From Mesobacillus maritimus (lineage in GTDB: Bacteria; Bacillota; Bacilli; Bacillales; Cytobacillaceae): 64,000 nt of DNA. Within the stretch, counting starts at the first letter, position 1. Every line of letters begins with the position of its first letter. Under the pieces are notes generated by a model, which had not been told where the DNA came from, ran no database searches, and saw nothing but the letters and a program-made list of their open reading frames with translations. Shown in pieces: positions 38,814-46,612 of this stretch. The DNA lies in assembly GCF_023715205.1 (NCBI RefSeq), contig NZ_JAMBNR010000003.1:1-64000 (forward strand), read 5' to 3'. The position numbers and the translations under genes are program-made.

Positions 38814-40124
38814 TTAGGCTTGCGCCGGAGCTGGAATACCAGTAGCCTTTAAAATCGCCTGTTCTAAATCTTCTAGTAGATCATTTACATTTTCAATTCC
38901 AATTGACAATCTGATTAAATCTTCTGAAACTCCTGAAGCTTTTAATCCTTCGGCATCTAATTGTTGATGGGTTGTACTCGCAGGATGAATAATTAAACTT
39001 TTAGCATCTCCGACATTTGCGAGATGTGACCAAAGTTCAATGGAATTAATTAATTTGGCCCCCGCTTCCCTACCTCCTTCGATTCCAAAAACTACAACAG
39101 AACCTGCTCCTTGCGGTAAGTATTTATCTGCAAGAGCTTTATCAGGATGCGCATCATGTCCTGGATACGATACCCAATTAACTGCAGGGTGTGCTTCTAG
39201 ATATTCTACTACCTTCTTTGTATTGGCAACATGTTCTTTCATTCTTACATGAAGCGTTTCTAAACCGAGAGCAAATTGGTATGCATTTTGTGGACTTAAT
39301 GCTGGTCCCATGTCACGCAGTAGCTGTACACGTGCTTTTGCGATATATGCAGCCGCACCTAATGCTTCACTATAAACTAAATCATGGTAACTAGCGTCTG
39401 GAGTGGTAAACCCAGGGAATTTTGGTGAACTCCAATCAAATTTTCCACCATCAACAATAATTCCTCCTAATGTCGTTCCATTACCAAGAAGCCATTTAGT
39501 TGCTGAGTGTATCACAATATCAGCACCATGCTCAATCGGACGACATAAATATGGAGTTGCAAATGTATTATCAATAATTAGTGGAATCCCGGCATCATGG
39601 GCTATTTTTGCGGTTGCTTCGATATCAAGTACTCTTAAGCTCGGATTTCCAATTGTTTCAGCAAATATTGCTTTTGTTTTATCCGTAATAGCTGAACGGA
39701 AGTTTTCAAGATTTGTTGAGTCCACAAGCTTTACATTGATTCCGTACTTTGGCAGGGTGACAGCGAAGAGGTTATATGTTCCGCCATATAACTGGGAAGA
39801 AGCGACAATTTCATCACCAGCATGGGCAATGTTTAAAATCGCTAGAGTAATCGCTGCCATTCCACTTGAAACAGCAAGTGCACCAATTCCGCCCTCAAGG
39901 AGAGCTACTCTTTCTTCAAACACAGTAACCGTTGGGTTGTGAATTCGACTATAAATGTAACCGTCTTCTTTTAATCCAAATAAATTCGCTGCGTGTTCCG
40001 TATCTTTAAATTGATACGCATTGCTCATATAAATCGGTAATGCCCTTGCTCCAGTTACAGGGTCTGCCTTTAACCCTCCGTGGACACTTAATGTTTCCAA
40101 GCGGTAATTTTTCTTCTCTGTCAA
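38814..40124 (-). CDS. metY: O-acetylhomoserine aminocarboxypropyltransferase (sulfhydrylase)
   Basis: This Cys/Met-metabolism PLP enzyme makes homocysteine from O-acetylhomoserine and sulfide. The PLP Lys is in ADIVIHSATKWLLGNGTTLG near 202-221; the start motif LETLSVHGG and AVSSGMAAITLA near 83 are typical. Its 436 residues fit the MetY branch rather than MetB/MetC (about 380). TTG start at 40124 behind GGGGGAGATCG. It is controlled by its own S-box at 40293-40437. Confidence 0.92.
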   Translation of the reverse strand: MTEKKNYRLETLSVHGGLKADPVTGARALPIYMSNAYQFKDTEHAANLFGLKEDGYIYSRIHNPTVTVFEERVALLEGGIGALAVSSGMAAITLAILNIAHAGDEIVASSQLYGGTYNLFAVTLPKYGINVKLVDSTNLENFRSAITDKTKAIFAETIGNPSLRVLDIEATAKIAHDAGIPLIIDNTFATPYLCRPIEHGADIVIHSATKWLLGNGTTLGGIIVDGGKFDWSSPKFPGFTTPDASYHDLVYSEALGAAAYIAKARVQLLRDMGPALSPQNAYQFALGLETLHVRMKEHVANTKKVVEYLEAHPAVNWVSYPGHDAHPDKALADKYLPQGAGSVVVFGIEGGREAGAKLINSIELWSHLANVGDAKSLIIHPASTTHQQLDAEGLKASGVSEDLIRLSIGIENVNDLLEDLEQAILKATGIPAPAQA

Positions 40125-40213
40125 ATCGATCTCCCCCTAATATCCTTTTTATGGTCTCTTTTTCAATCTTTGTAGGCTAATAACGCGAACATCTATAAAG
40201 AGCTTATATTCGA

Positions 40214-40260
40214 TTTTTATGCCGAGTATAACCTACAGTTCGTTATACTCGGCATAAAAA
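40214..40260. repeat. 19-bp perfect inverted repeat in the metY leader
   Basis: The arms at 40214-40232 and 40242-40260 (containing TATGCCGAGTATAAC) have a 9-base loop, between the riboswitch terminator and metY. No T tail follows on either strand, so it is not a normal terminator. It may stabilise or process the mRNA, or be a relic of a mobile sequence. Confidence 0.7.
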
Positions 40261-40292
40261 CTAAAAAACACCTTTACAAGCCTTGCCTTTCA

Positions 40293-40437
40293 TGAAAAAA
40301 ACCGCTTCGTAAAGAAGAGGTTCACACTTGTTCTCTCCTTATCTTTCAGAGTCATTTACTCTGGTGGATTTAGCACCGTGATCTACCGGTTGCTGGGCTT
40401 CATCGGGCCATTCCCTCCGCCTCTCTTGATAAGTACT
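40293..40437 (-). promoter_or_regulatory. SAM-I (S-box) riboswitch of metY
   Basis: The minus-strand leader has CTTATCAAGAGAGGCGGAGG, GCCCGATGAAGCCCAGCAACC and GGTGCTAAATCC, followed by the terminator AACCTCTTC/GAAGCGGTT with seven T (near 40293-40322). This is a second S-box, about 1.7 kb from the metN one. The rest of 40125-40533 holds the palindrome at 40214 and no gene. Confidence 0.95.
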
Positions 40438-40533
40438 GTTTATTAAATTAAATAGATAATAGCATTATGAAATATACCCGTCAACAATAATTCTGTTATT
40501 TCAAAAAGTTTACACATTTTTATGCAGTACCAC

Positions 40534-40863
40534 TTATTTTGCTTTCTTCCCGGTTAAAAAAAACAAACTTTCTACCAATAGTTGATCTCTAAAACTCCCT
40601 GTTACTTGTATTCCATGATAAGAAATGCCATCCCTTAATTTTAGTTTCCCTTCTAGTAGTGAAGCAATAATTGGCGTTCTTCCATTAACCTCTATATCAG
40701 CTTGTACTGGTTCATTCATAATTACCTCTCCGTCTTGTAAAGAAAGGTGATACTTGTCTAACTCATTTCCAATCGCTAACGAAAACGTAGAATGATGAAA
40801 CAATTCAAAGACATGACTTTTTGTTTGTAAACGATTCACAAACCCCTCAACGAGTTCGTCCAA
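40534..40863 (-). CDS. yusD: YusD-like SCP-2 sterol-carrier-fold protein
   Basis: The 109-residue protein has an SCP-2-like pattern: SHVFELFHHSTFSLAIGNEL near 16-35, then EPVQADIEVNGRTPIIASLL and EGKLKLRDGIS. SCP-2 domains bind lipids or acyl-CoA, and its place near the fad operon is suggestive. Ligand unknown. TTG start behind AAGGGGGAATTC. Confidence 0.75.
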   Translation of the reverse strand: MDELVEGFVNRLQTKSHVFELFHHSTFSLAIGNELDKYHLSLQDGEVIMNEPVQADIEVNGRTPIIASLLEGKLKLRDGISYHGIQVTGSFRDQLLVESLFFLTGKKAK

Positions 40864-41036
40864 TTGAATTCCCCCTTTTCACAGGGTATTTCTCGATTCA
40901 TTGGGAGGAATCCTGTTTATTTCCTTCGACAATTTCCTATTCTATTCACTGTTTTCGCCCACAAAAAAAGACAATCCCGATTAAATTGGAGGGCATTGTC
41001 TATCATTTCCCAAGAAATATGTCAAAATAAACTTAA

Positions 41037-41348
41037 TCATAGGAGATATTGTTTAATTTTTTCATGTAAATATGGGACTGAATGAAATGCGAAGATTTTA
41101 TCAACAACTTGGCCATCTTTAATGATTAATAAACACGGCACACTTTGCACCTCAAACTTCAGGGCCCACTCTGGATAATAATTTAAGTCAGCCTTCCCAA
41201 AGGTTAGGTTTGGAAAGAGTTGCGTCACCACCTCTAACATTCTCCCTGCCATTTGGCATGTCCCACATATTGGGGTATATAGATAGACAAACCCTACCTC
41301 TCCGTTTTGCATCAAGTGGTCCATATCTTTTTGCGACCATTCCTTCAT
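41037..41348 (-). CDS. yusE: YusE, thioredoxin-family protein
   Basis: The 103-residue thioredoxin fold has the active site CGTC (Cys28-Cys31 in TPICGTCQM) and the cis-Pro loop FEVQSVPCLLIIKDG near 70-84. The CGTC pair differs from thioredoxin CGPC, so redox potential and partners may differ. Cytosolic. It lies 7 bp downstream of yusF. Confidence 0.88.
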   Translation of the reverse strand: MKEWSQKDMDHLMQNGEVGFVYLYTPICGTCQMAGRMLEVVTQLFPNLTFGKADLNYYPEWALKFEVQSVPCLLIIKDGQVVDKIFAFHSVPYLHEKIKQYLL

Positions 41349-41355
41349 TTTTAAA

Positions 41356-41712
41356 TCATCCTTTTTCTAAAAACTCAGCATGTACATCAATATTCGCTCC
41401 TAATAGAACTGTAGCAAGGTGTTTTTCCGGAGCTGTGGCAACTTCTCTGTACGTCTTATCAATATATAAATGACTTGCTTCTGGAAACTCACGTTTAAAC
41501 TGCTTCCTTAGCTTTTCCCCTGAGTCATCCGCATCCACGAGTATATAGACATCTTTGTAAAACAGATCCTCAATTAATTCATCTAATTTGGAAACTCCAA
41601 TGGTTCCATTCGTACAAATAATATCGACCGGTTCATTTAATATGCTTTGAATCTTTTTCTTATCTGATGAACCTTCCACAATGATTACTTTACTCCATTC
41701 ATCCATCATCAT
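41356..41712 (-). CDS. yusF: YusF, small Toprim-domain protein
   Basis: The 118-residue Toprim domain has the Glu motif VIIVEGSSDKKKIQSIL at the start and the metal motif YILVDADDSGEKLR near 62-75. Small Toprim proteins resemble RNase M5 and OLD-type nuclease domains. Substrate unknown. Three consecutive ATG codons (41712, 41709, 41706) are possible starts after GGCGGTGG; TTG at 41724 also opens the frame. Confidence 0.82.
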   Translation of the reverse strand: MMMDEWSKVIIVEGSSDKKKIQSILNEPVDIICTNGTIGVSKLDELIEDLFYKDVYILVDADDSGEKLRKQFKREFPEASHLYIDKTYREVATAPEKHLATVLLGANIDVHAEFLEKG

Positions 41713-41851
41713 TACCACCGCCAAACCGACATTTCTTTATCGTATTTTTGCGGATTAGGGGATCCCCTGGTATGCGTACAAACCAGAACCACCTGTCCAT
41801 AAAAATCCGATAAGTCCGACTAACCTGCTGTGGGAGTGAAAGAACCCCCAT
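41699..41851 (-). CDS. Possible 50-residue Trp/Arg-rich ORF overlapping yusF start
   Basis: A frame from ATG 41851 reads MGVLSLPQQVSRTYRIFMDR, then WFWFVRIPGDPLIRKNT, and ends at TGA 41699-41701 within the yusF start region. No ribosome binding site is visible. The same DNA contains a 12-bp palindrome AGGGGATCCCCT (41757-41768) and the stem CTGGT/ACCAG, so it could instead be a structured leader of yusF. Nothing else was found in 41852-42011. Confidence 0.25.
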   Translation of the reverse strand: MGVLSLPQQVSRTYRIFMDRWFWFVRIPGDPLIRKNTIKKCRFGGGNDDG

Positions 41852-42011
41852 TGCTGGGTGTCTTCATATATTATATTTTCATCATTGTAAAAGAGATTGT
41901 GCATTTAAACTAAACTTATACTTATTTTCACTCTTTTAGAACAAGATTGCAAAACATTTGTCCGAAAACATACTTTTTTGCAAATAATGGTAGTCACCGG
42001 CATGGATAGAA

Positions 42012-42038
42012 AAACAGCGGATAAAAAATCCGCTGTTT
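42012..42038 (-). terminator. Terminator of yusG
   Basis: A perfect 11-bp stem AAACAGCGGAT/ATCCGCTGTTT has a 5-base loop, two bases after the yusG stop, with T-rich sequence on the minus strand. Confidence 0.85.
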
Positions 42039-42040
42039 AA

Positions 42041-42280
42041 TTAGCACCAGCCACCGTCATCGCAATCTGTATAGCGAGGCTCTTCATTGCCAGGTACATA
42101 GACATGCTGGTAAATTTTATTCTGATCTGTTTCAAAATGTTTCTCTAATTGTACTGAGCTACCTTCAGGCAAAGAGATGCTCCCAACTTTTTCAGTTTCT
42201 AAATATAATTCAATCTTCCCGTTATTTAATTTCCCAGTAATTCGATCTGTTACATCTAACTTTTTAGGTTCTAAAGACAT
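42041..42280 (-). CDS. yusG: YusG family protein (DUF2553)
   Basis: The 79-residue protein of DUF2553 consists of beta-like segments VTDRITGKLNNGKIELYLE and PEGSSVQLEKHFET, and ends YTDCDDGGWC with two cysteines. Function unknown. AAGGTGAGGTGAT precedes the ATG. Confidence 0.82.
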   Translation of the reverse strand: MSLEPKKLDVTDRITGKLNNGKIELYLETEKVGSISLPEGSSVQLEKHFETDQNKIYQHVYVPGNEEPRYTDCDDGGWC

Positions 42281-42371
42281 GGTACATCACCTCACCTTAA
42301 ACTGGTACTGTTATTTTGCCCGATATTGTCGAGAATGGAGATGGTAATTAACGGTGATTCCCATATAGGAA

Positions 42372-42397
42372 AAACAGCATCCAGAGCGGATGCTGTT
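42372..42397 (-). terminator. Terminator of gcvH
   Basis: A perfect 11-bp stem AAACAGCATCC/GGATGCTGTTT has a 5-base loop, 9 bp after the gcvH stop, with T-rich flanks on both strands. Confidence 0.85.
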
Positions 42398-42405
42398 TCT
42401 TTTTA

Positions 42406-42786
42406 TTATTCGTTAATCATTTGCTCATATTGTTCTGCAGTCATTAGCTTATCTGCTTCTGTAACATCACTTGGCTCAACAACAATCATCCAAGCTTTTT
42501 CATATGGTGATTCGTTCACAAACTCTGGGCTATCACTCAAATCTTCGTTCACTTCAACCACCTTACCGCTAATTGGCGCATAAAGTTCAGAAACTGTTTT
42601 TACAGATTCTACACTTCCAAACGGCTCATTTGAACTAATTTCATCGCCCACCTCTGGAAGTTCAACGAAGACAATATCTCCTAATTCGGATTGTGCGAAT
42701 TCCGTAATTCCAATCCGTACTTTCTCTCCTTCTGTTTTTACCCATTCATGTTCTTTTGAATAACGAAGTTCTGTTGGTACAGCCAT
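42406..42786 (-). CDS. gcvH: Glycine cleavage system H protein
   Basis: The 126-residue lipoyl carrier protein carries the lipoylated Lys63 in [15 protein letters not shown]. It shuttles aminomethyl groups in glycine cleavage and, in B. subtilis, is also the relay for octanoyl/lipoyl transfer to other enzymes. The P, T and L subunit genes are not in this window, so it is a stand-alone gene, as in B. subtilis. Its lipoate depends on lipA at 21.5 kb. Confidence 0.96.
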   Translation of the reverse strand: MAVPTELRYSKEHEWVKTEGEKVRIGITEFAQSELGDIVFVELPEVGDEISSNEPFGSVESVKTVSELYAPISGKVVEVNEDLSDSPEFVNESPYEKAWMIVVEPSDVTEADKLMTAEQYEQMINE

Positions 42787-42882
42787 TTGAAAAACCCCTC
42801 CATTTAATTATGTATCTTAATCATTACATGAGTGGTCATCGTGCAGTGACCACTCATGAATAATACCAAAGTAAGAAATTCA

Positions 42883-43242
42883 CTATTGAAGCCAAGTTGC
42901 TTCATATTCAGGTTCCTTAAACCCTACTGTTACCTTGCTTCCATCCGTTAACAAAGGACGCTTGATCAACATTCCATCTGAGGCTAGAAGGTCTAATAAC
43001 TCGGTCTCACTAGCTGTTTTTACTTTGTCCTTTAAACCTAGTTCACGGTATTTCTGACCGCTCGTGTTAAAGAACTTTTTCAATTCTAACCCACTTTGTT
43101 TATAAAGCTGTTCTAGCTCATCTCTAGATGGAGGGTTGTCCACTATGTGTACTTCTTTGTACTCAATACCCTTTGCATCGAGCCACTTCTTTGCATTGCG
43201 ACATGTGCCACATTTAGGATACCAGTAAAACGTTAATCCCAT
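42883..43242 (-). CDS. yusI: YusI, ArsC/Spx-family protein
   Basis: The 119-residue thioredoxin-fold protein has CGTC at Cys11-Cys14 (YPKCGTCRNAKKWLDAKG) and the ArsC-type RP loop IKRPLLTDG near 92-100. Spx has a CxxC at the same place, but the pattern here is that of the YusI/YffB branch, not the global regulator. Arsenate reductase or thiol reductase activity is possible. Confidence 0.85.
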   Translation of the reverse strand: MGLTFYWYPKCGTCRNAKKWLDAKGIEYKEVHIVDNPPSRDELEQLYKQSGLELKKFFNTSGQKYRELGLKDKVKTASETELLDLLASDGMLIKRPLLTDGSKVTVGFKEPEYEATWLQ

Positions 43243-43355
43243 TTTTACACACCACCTATATTATGTATCCATTTATACCCTCTACACGGATATTACCATA
43301 TACAGACGTAAAATTACTAATCATCTGAGTAATATTTTTAAACATCAAACAAAAG

Positions 43356-43384
43356 ACAGGCCTCGCTTATTAGTCGAGACCTGT
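43356..43384 (-). terminator. Terminator of the fadN-A-E operon
   Basis: The stem ACAGGcCTCG/CGAGaCCTGT has one internal mismatch and a 9-base loop, followed on the minus strand by CTTTTGTTT. It lies after the repeat copy that follows fadE. Confidence 0.7.
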
Positions 43385-43436
43385 TCTTCTTTTAAATAGG
43401 TAATAAATATTGTTAAATTTGGAAAGTTTTCAATTT

Positions 43437-43475
43437 CTAGGCCGTACGCCGCTGATCAGGGAGCTTCCGCTTTTC
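43437..43475 (-). repeat. GAAAAGCG repeat, truncated copy 5 (type 2)
   Basis: Read on the minus strand: GAAAAGCGGAAGCTCCCTGA, then TCAGCGGCGTACGGCCTAG. This matches the type-2 unit at 10232. It begins on the last base of the fadE TAG stop and runs in fadE orientation. Confidence 0.7.
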
Positions 43476-45259
43476 TATACAATAAAGCGTTCGGCTTCGA
43501 TTAACTTATCTGCTGCTTCACGTTTCATCGGAATTACATTGATTGGAGTATAACGTGTAAGCTTCTTGAATGCAGATAGCATCATGCGGAGAGCATCGCC
43601 TTCTTCTGATGCCACAAGTGTTTCTTTTGCATCTTGTTCGATTTTAATAAATGCTTCTTGGCAGAAAATTTGTGTATATAGAAGCTTTTGCTTGCTCTTC
43701 TCAAGTCCTTCTTTTTGGATTGCTTTTTCGGTACGTAAAACAACTGATTCCATCGCATATGTTTGAGAAACCATATCTGCAATGTTAACAAGAATTTCTT
43801 GTTCTTTATCAAGTGCTTTGCCGAACTTCTGAGCTGCCAATCCAATTGCCAATAAGGTAATCTTCTTCGCGTTTGCTACTAAATACTTCTCTTGTGCTAA
43901 TGGCTCCGTTCCTGGCTCTTCAGGCATCATCATCATTAACTCTTCTTGGAGCTTTTGAGCTTGTTGGAATAATGGTAACTCACCTTTAAGTGCTTTACGC
44001 ATATAAGTTCCAGGCACCAATAGACGGTTAATTTCATTTGTACCTTCAAAAATACGGTTGATACGAGCATCACGGTATGCACGTTCAATTTCGTATTCCT
44101 GCATAAAACCATATCCACCGTGGATCTGAACACCTTCATCGACAACATGATCAAGCGTTTCTGAAGCAAATACTTTATTTAAGGAGCACTCTATTGCATA
44201 TTCAGCGACTGCAGCTGCAACTTTATGGCCATCATTTAAATCTTCTTTAGACATTTTGCCCATGCTATCTTCGTATAAACCAACCGTACGATACACAGAG
44301 CTTTCTGTTGCATAAATTTCAGATGCAAGTGTTGCAAGCTTTTCTTTTGTTAAGTTAAATTGAGAAATTGGTGTCTTAAACTGCTGGCGCCCGTTCGCAT
44401 ATTTTACTGTTAAGTTGAAGGCTTTCTTAGACCCACCAATGCCGCCTACACCTAATTTGTAACGACCGATGTTCAGGATGTTGAACGCAATCATATGACC
44501 TTTTCCTGGTTCAAATAGAAGGTTTTCAACTGGTACTGGAACATCTTCAAGAATTAATGTACGCGTTGAAGAACTCTTAATTCCCATTTTCTTTTCCTCA
44601 GCACCCGTAGAAACTCCAGGGAATTCACGTTCAACGATAAACGCTGTAAAATGTTCGCCATCAATTTTAGCGTATACAACAAATACGTCAGCAAATCCAG
44701 CGTTTGTAATCCATTGTTTCTCACCATTTAAAATATAATGTGTTCCTTCTGCATTAAGCTTCGCAGTTGTTCTTGCACCAAGTGCATCAGAACCGGAACC
44801 TGGCTCAGTTAAAGCATAGGCAGCAATTTTTTCACCAGTAGCTAATGCTGGCAGGTATTTGGCTTTTTGTTCTTTATTACCGAACAAGACGATTGGTAAC
44901 GATCCAATCCCTACATGTGCACCATGTGATAGTGAGAAACCACCAGAACCAGACATTTTTTCAGTAATTAAGGAAGAACTAATTTTATCCAACTCTAAAC
45001 CGCCATATTCTTCTGGAACATCTGCACCAAGAAGTCCAAGGTCCCCGGCTTGCTTTAACAATTTTACCGTGCGATCAAATTCATGGTTCTCAAGATATTC
45101 AATTTGTGGACGAACTTCGCCTTCCACAAAATCTTCTGTTGTTTTTGCAATCATAATTTGTTCATCAGTAAAATCCTCTGGAGTATAAATTTGCTCAGGA
45201 GTTACATCCTCAATTAAGAAACTTCCACCTTTTAGCACTTTATCTGTTTGGTTTGCCAT
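43475..45259 (-). CDS. fadE: Acyl-CoA dehydrogenase
   Basis: This flavoprotein catalyses the first step of fatty-acid beta-oxidation. The length of 594 residues is longer than classical short enzymes, with a C-terminal extension (about 400-594) as in the FadE/VLCAD branch. Motifs are YALTEPGSGSDALGARTTA near 147-165, the catalytic-loop region QIHGGYGFMQEYEIERAYRD near 370-389 and INRIFEGTNEINRL near 391. Last gene of fadN-A-E, 33 bp from fadA. Confidence 0.95.
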   Translation of the reverse strand: MANQTDKVLKGGSFLIEDVTPEQIYTPEDFTDEQIMIAKTTEDFVEGEVRPQIEYLENHEFDRTVKLLKQAGDLGLLGADVPEEYGGLELDKISSSLITEKMSGSGGFSLSHGAHVGIGSLPIVLFGNKEQKAKYLPALATGEKIAAYALTEPGSGSDALGARTTAKLNAEGTHYILNGEKQWITNAGFADVFVVYAKIDGEHFTAFIVEREFPGVSTGAEEKKMGIKSSSTRTLILEDVPVPVENLLFEPGKGHMIAFNILNIGRYKLGVGGIGGSKKAFNLTVKYANGRQQFKTPISQFNLTKEKLATLASEIYATESSVYRTVGLYEDSMGKMSKEDLNDGHKVAAAVAEYAIECSLNKVFASETLDHVVDEGVQIHGGYGFMQEYEIERAYRDARINRIFEGTNEINRLLVPGTYMRKALKGELPLFQQAQKLQEELMMMMPEEPGTEPLAQEKYLVANAKKITLLAIGLAAQKFGKALDKEQEILVNIADMVSQTYAMESVVLRTEKAIQKEGLEKSKQKLLYTQIFCQEAFIKIEQDAKETLVASEEGDALRMMLSAFKKLTRYTPINVIPMKREAADKLIEAERFIV

Positions 45260-45292
45260 CCTTGTATTCCTCCATTCTAATATTTATAAGTT

Positions 45293-46468
45293 TTATAGAA
45301 GTTCAAACACACCAGCAGCTCCCATTCCGCCGCCAATACACATTGTTACAACACCAAATTGAACATTTCTACGCTTCATTTCATGAATAAGAGACAATGT
45401 TAGTTTCGCACCTGAACAACCTAGTGGATGCCCTAATGCAATCGCACCACCGTTAACATTCACGATGTCCTCATCTAAACCTAATTGGCGAATAACTTGA
45501 ATCGATTGAGAAGCAAACGCTTCATTTAATTCAAATAAGCCAACATCTGATAGCTCTAGACCCGCTAATTTAAGCGCTTTTGGAATTGCCACAACCGGAC
45601 CGATTCCCATCACTTCTGGTGGAACTCCACCAAGAGCGAATGAACGGAACTTTGCCATCGGAGCTAAACCTAAAGAATTTGCTTTTTCACGATCCATCAC
45701 CATAACAGCAGCTGCACCATCACTTGTTTGTGAAGAGTTACCTGCTGTCACCGTTCCAGTAACTGAGAAGGCTGGACGTAATTTAGAGAGTACATCTATG
45801 GTTGTACCTGGACGAACTCCTTCATCCTGGGTAAATTGGAAGCTTTTTTCTACTGATTTATTGTCTTTACCTACTGTTTGAATCGTGACATCAACTGGAA
45901 CCGTTTCATCAACGAACTTTCCTTCTTGGAGAGCTTTGGCTGCGCGTTGATGACTTCTTACAGCAAAGGCATCCTGTTCTTCACGGGAAATGCCATATTT
46001 TTTTGCAACCTCTTCAGCTGTATGCCCCATGCCCATATAATATTCCGGAGCTGTTTCAGCAAGTTTTGCATTTGGTCGCATAACATGACCGCTCATCGGT
46101 ACCATGCTCATTGATTCGGCACCGCCAGCAATAATCGTATCCGCATGACCAAGCATAATCTTTTCCGCACCGGTAGCGATTGTTTGCAATCCAGAAGAGC
46201 AAAAACGATTGACCGTCATTGCAGGAACTTCATAAGATAAACCTGCTAAAGCTCCGATATTTCGTGCCATATTTAAGCCTTGCTCAGCCTCTGGCATTGC
46301 ACATCCGATTATTAAATCATCAATATTTCCTTCATAGTTACCAGCACGCTTTAATGTTTCTTTGACAACAAGTGCTCCGAGATCATCTGGACGTACAGTA
46401 GCTAGTGAACCTTTCTTCGCTCTCCCAACTGGGGTTCGAGCTCCGGCAACAATTACTGCTTCTCTCAT
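45293..46468 (-). CDS. fadA: 3-ketoacyl-CoA thiolase (acetyl-CoA C-acyltransferase)
   Basis: The 391-residue thiolase has nucleophilic Cys in [14 protein letters not shown] near 85-98, His in [16 protein letters not shown] near 340-355 and the second Cys in [16 protein letters not shown] near 375. It cleaves 3-ketoacyl-CoA with CoA at the end of each beta-oxidation round. GGAGGG precedes the ATG; 144 bp separate it from fadN. Confidence 0.96.
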   Translation of the reverse strand: MREAVIVAGARTPVGRAKKGSLATVRPDDLGALVVKETLKRAGNYEGNIDDLIIGCAMPEAEQGLNMARNIGALAGLSYEVPAMTVNRFCSSGLQTIATGAEKIMLGHADTIIAGGAESMSMVPMSGHVMRPNAKLAETAPEYYMGMGHTAEEVAKKYGISREEQDAFAVRSHQRAAKALQEGKFVDETVPVDVTIQTVGKDNKSVEKSFQFTQDEGVRPGTTIDVLSKLRPAFSVTGTVTAGNSSQTSDGAAAVMVMDREKANSLGLAPMAKFRSFALGGVPPEVMGIGPVVAIPKALKLAGLELSDVGLFELNEAFASQSIQVIRQLGLDEDIVNVNGGAIALGHPLGCSGAKLTLSLIHEMKRRNVQFGVVTMCIGGGMGAAGVFELL

Positions 46469-46612
46469 TCCATTCCCTCCAATTCAATTGATCGACCCGT
46501 CACTATCTATCCCTAACAGGGGAATATCGCTTTTCTCCAAAGTGAAGAATTAACCTACCCCCTGTTAGATTCAGGATTTCTGTTAAACTAGTTACTTATT
46601 AAACTAGTGTTA

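Noticed and set aside
42406-42786. Complete glycine cleavage operon
   Set aside because: Only gcvH is present; neighbours are DUF2553 and an ArsC/Spx-like protein.
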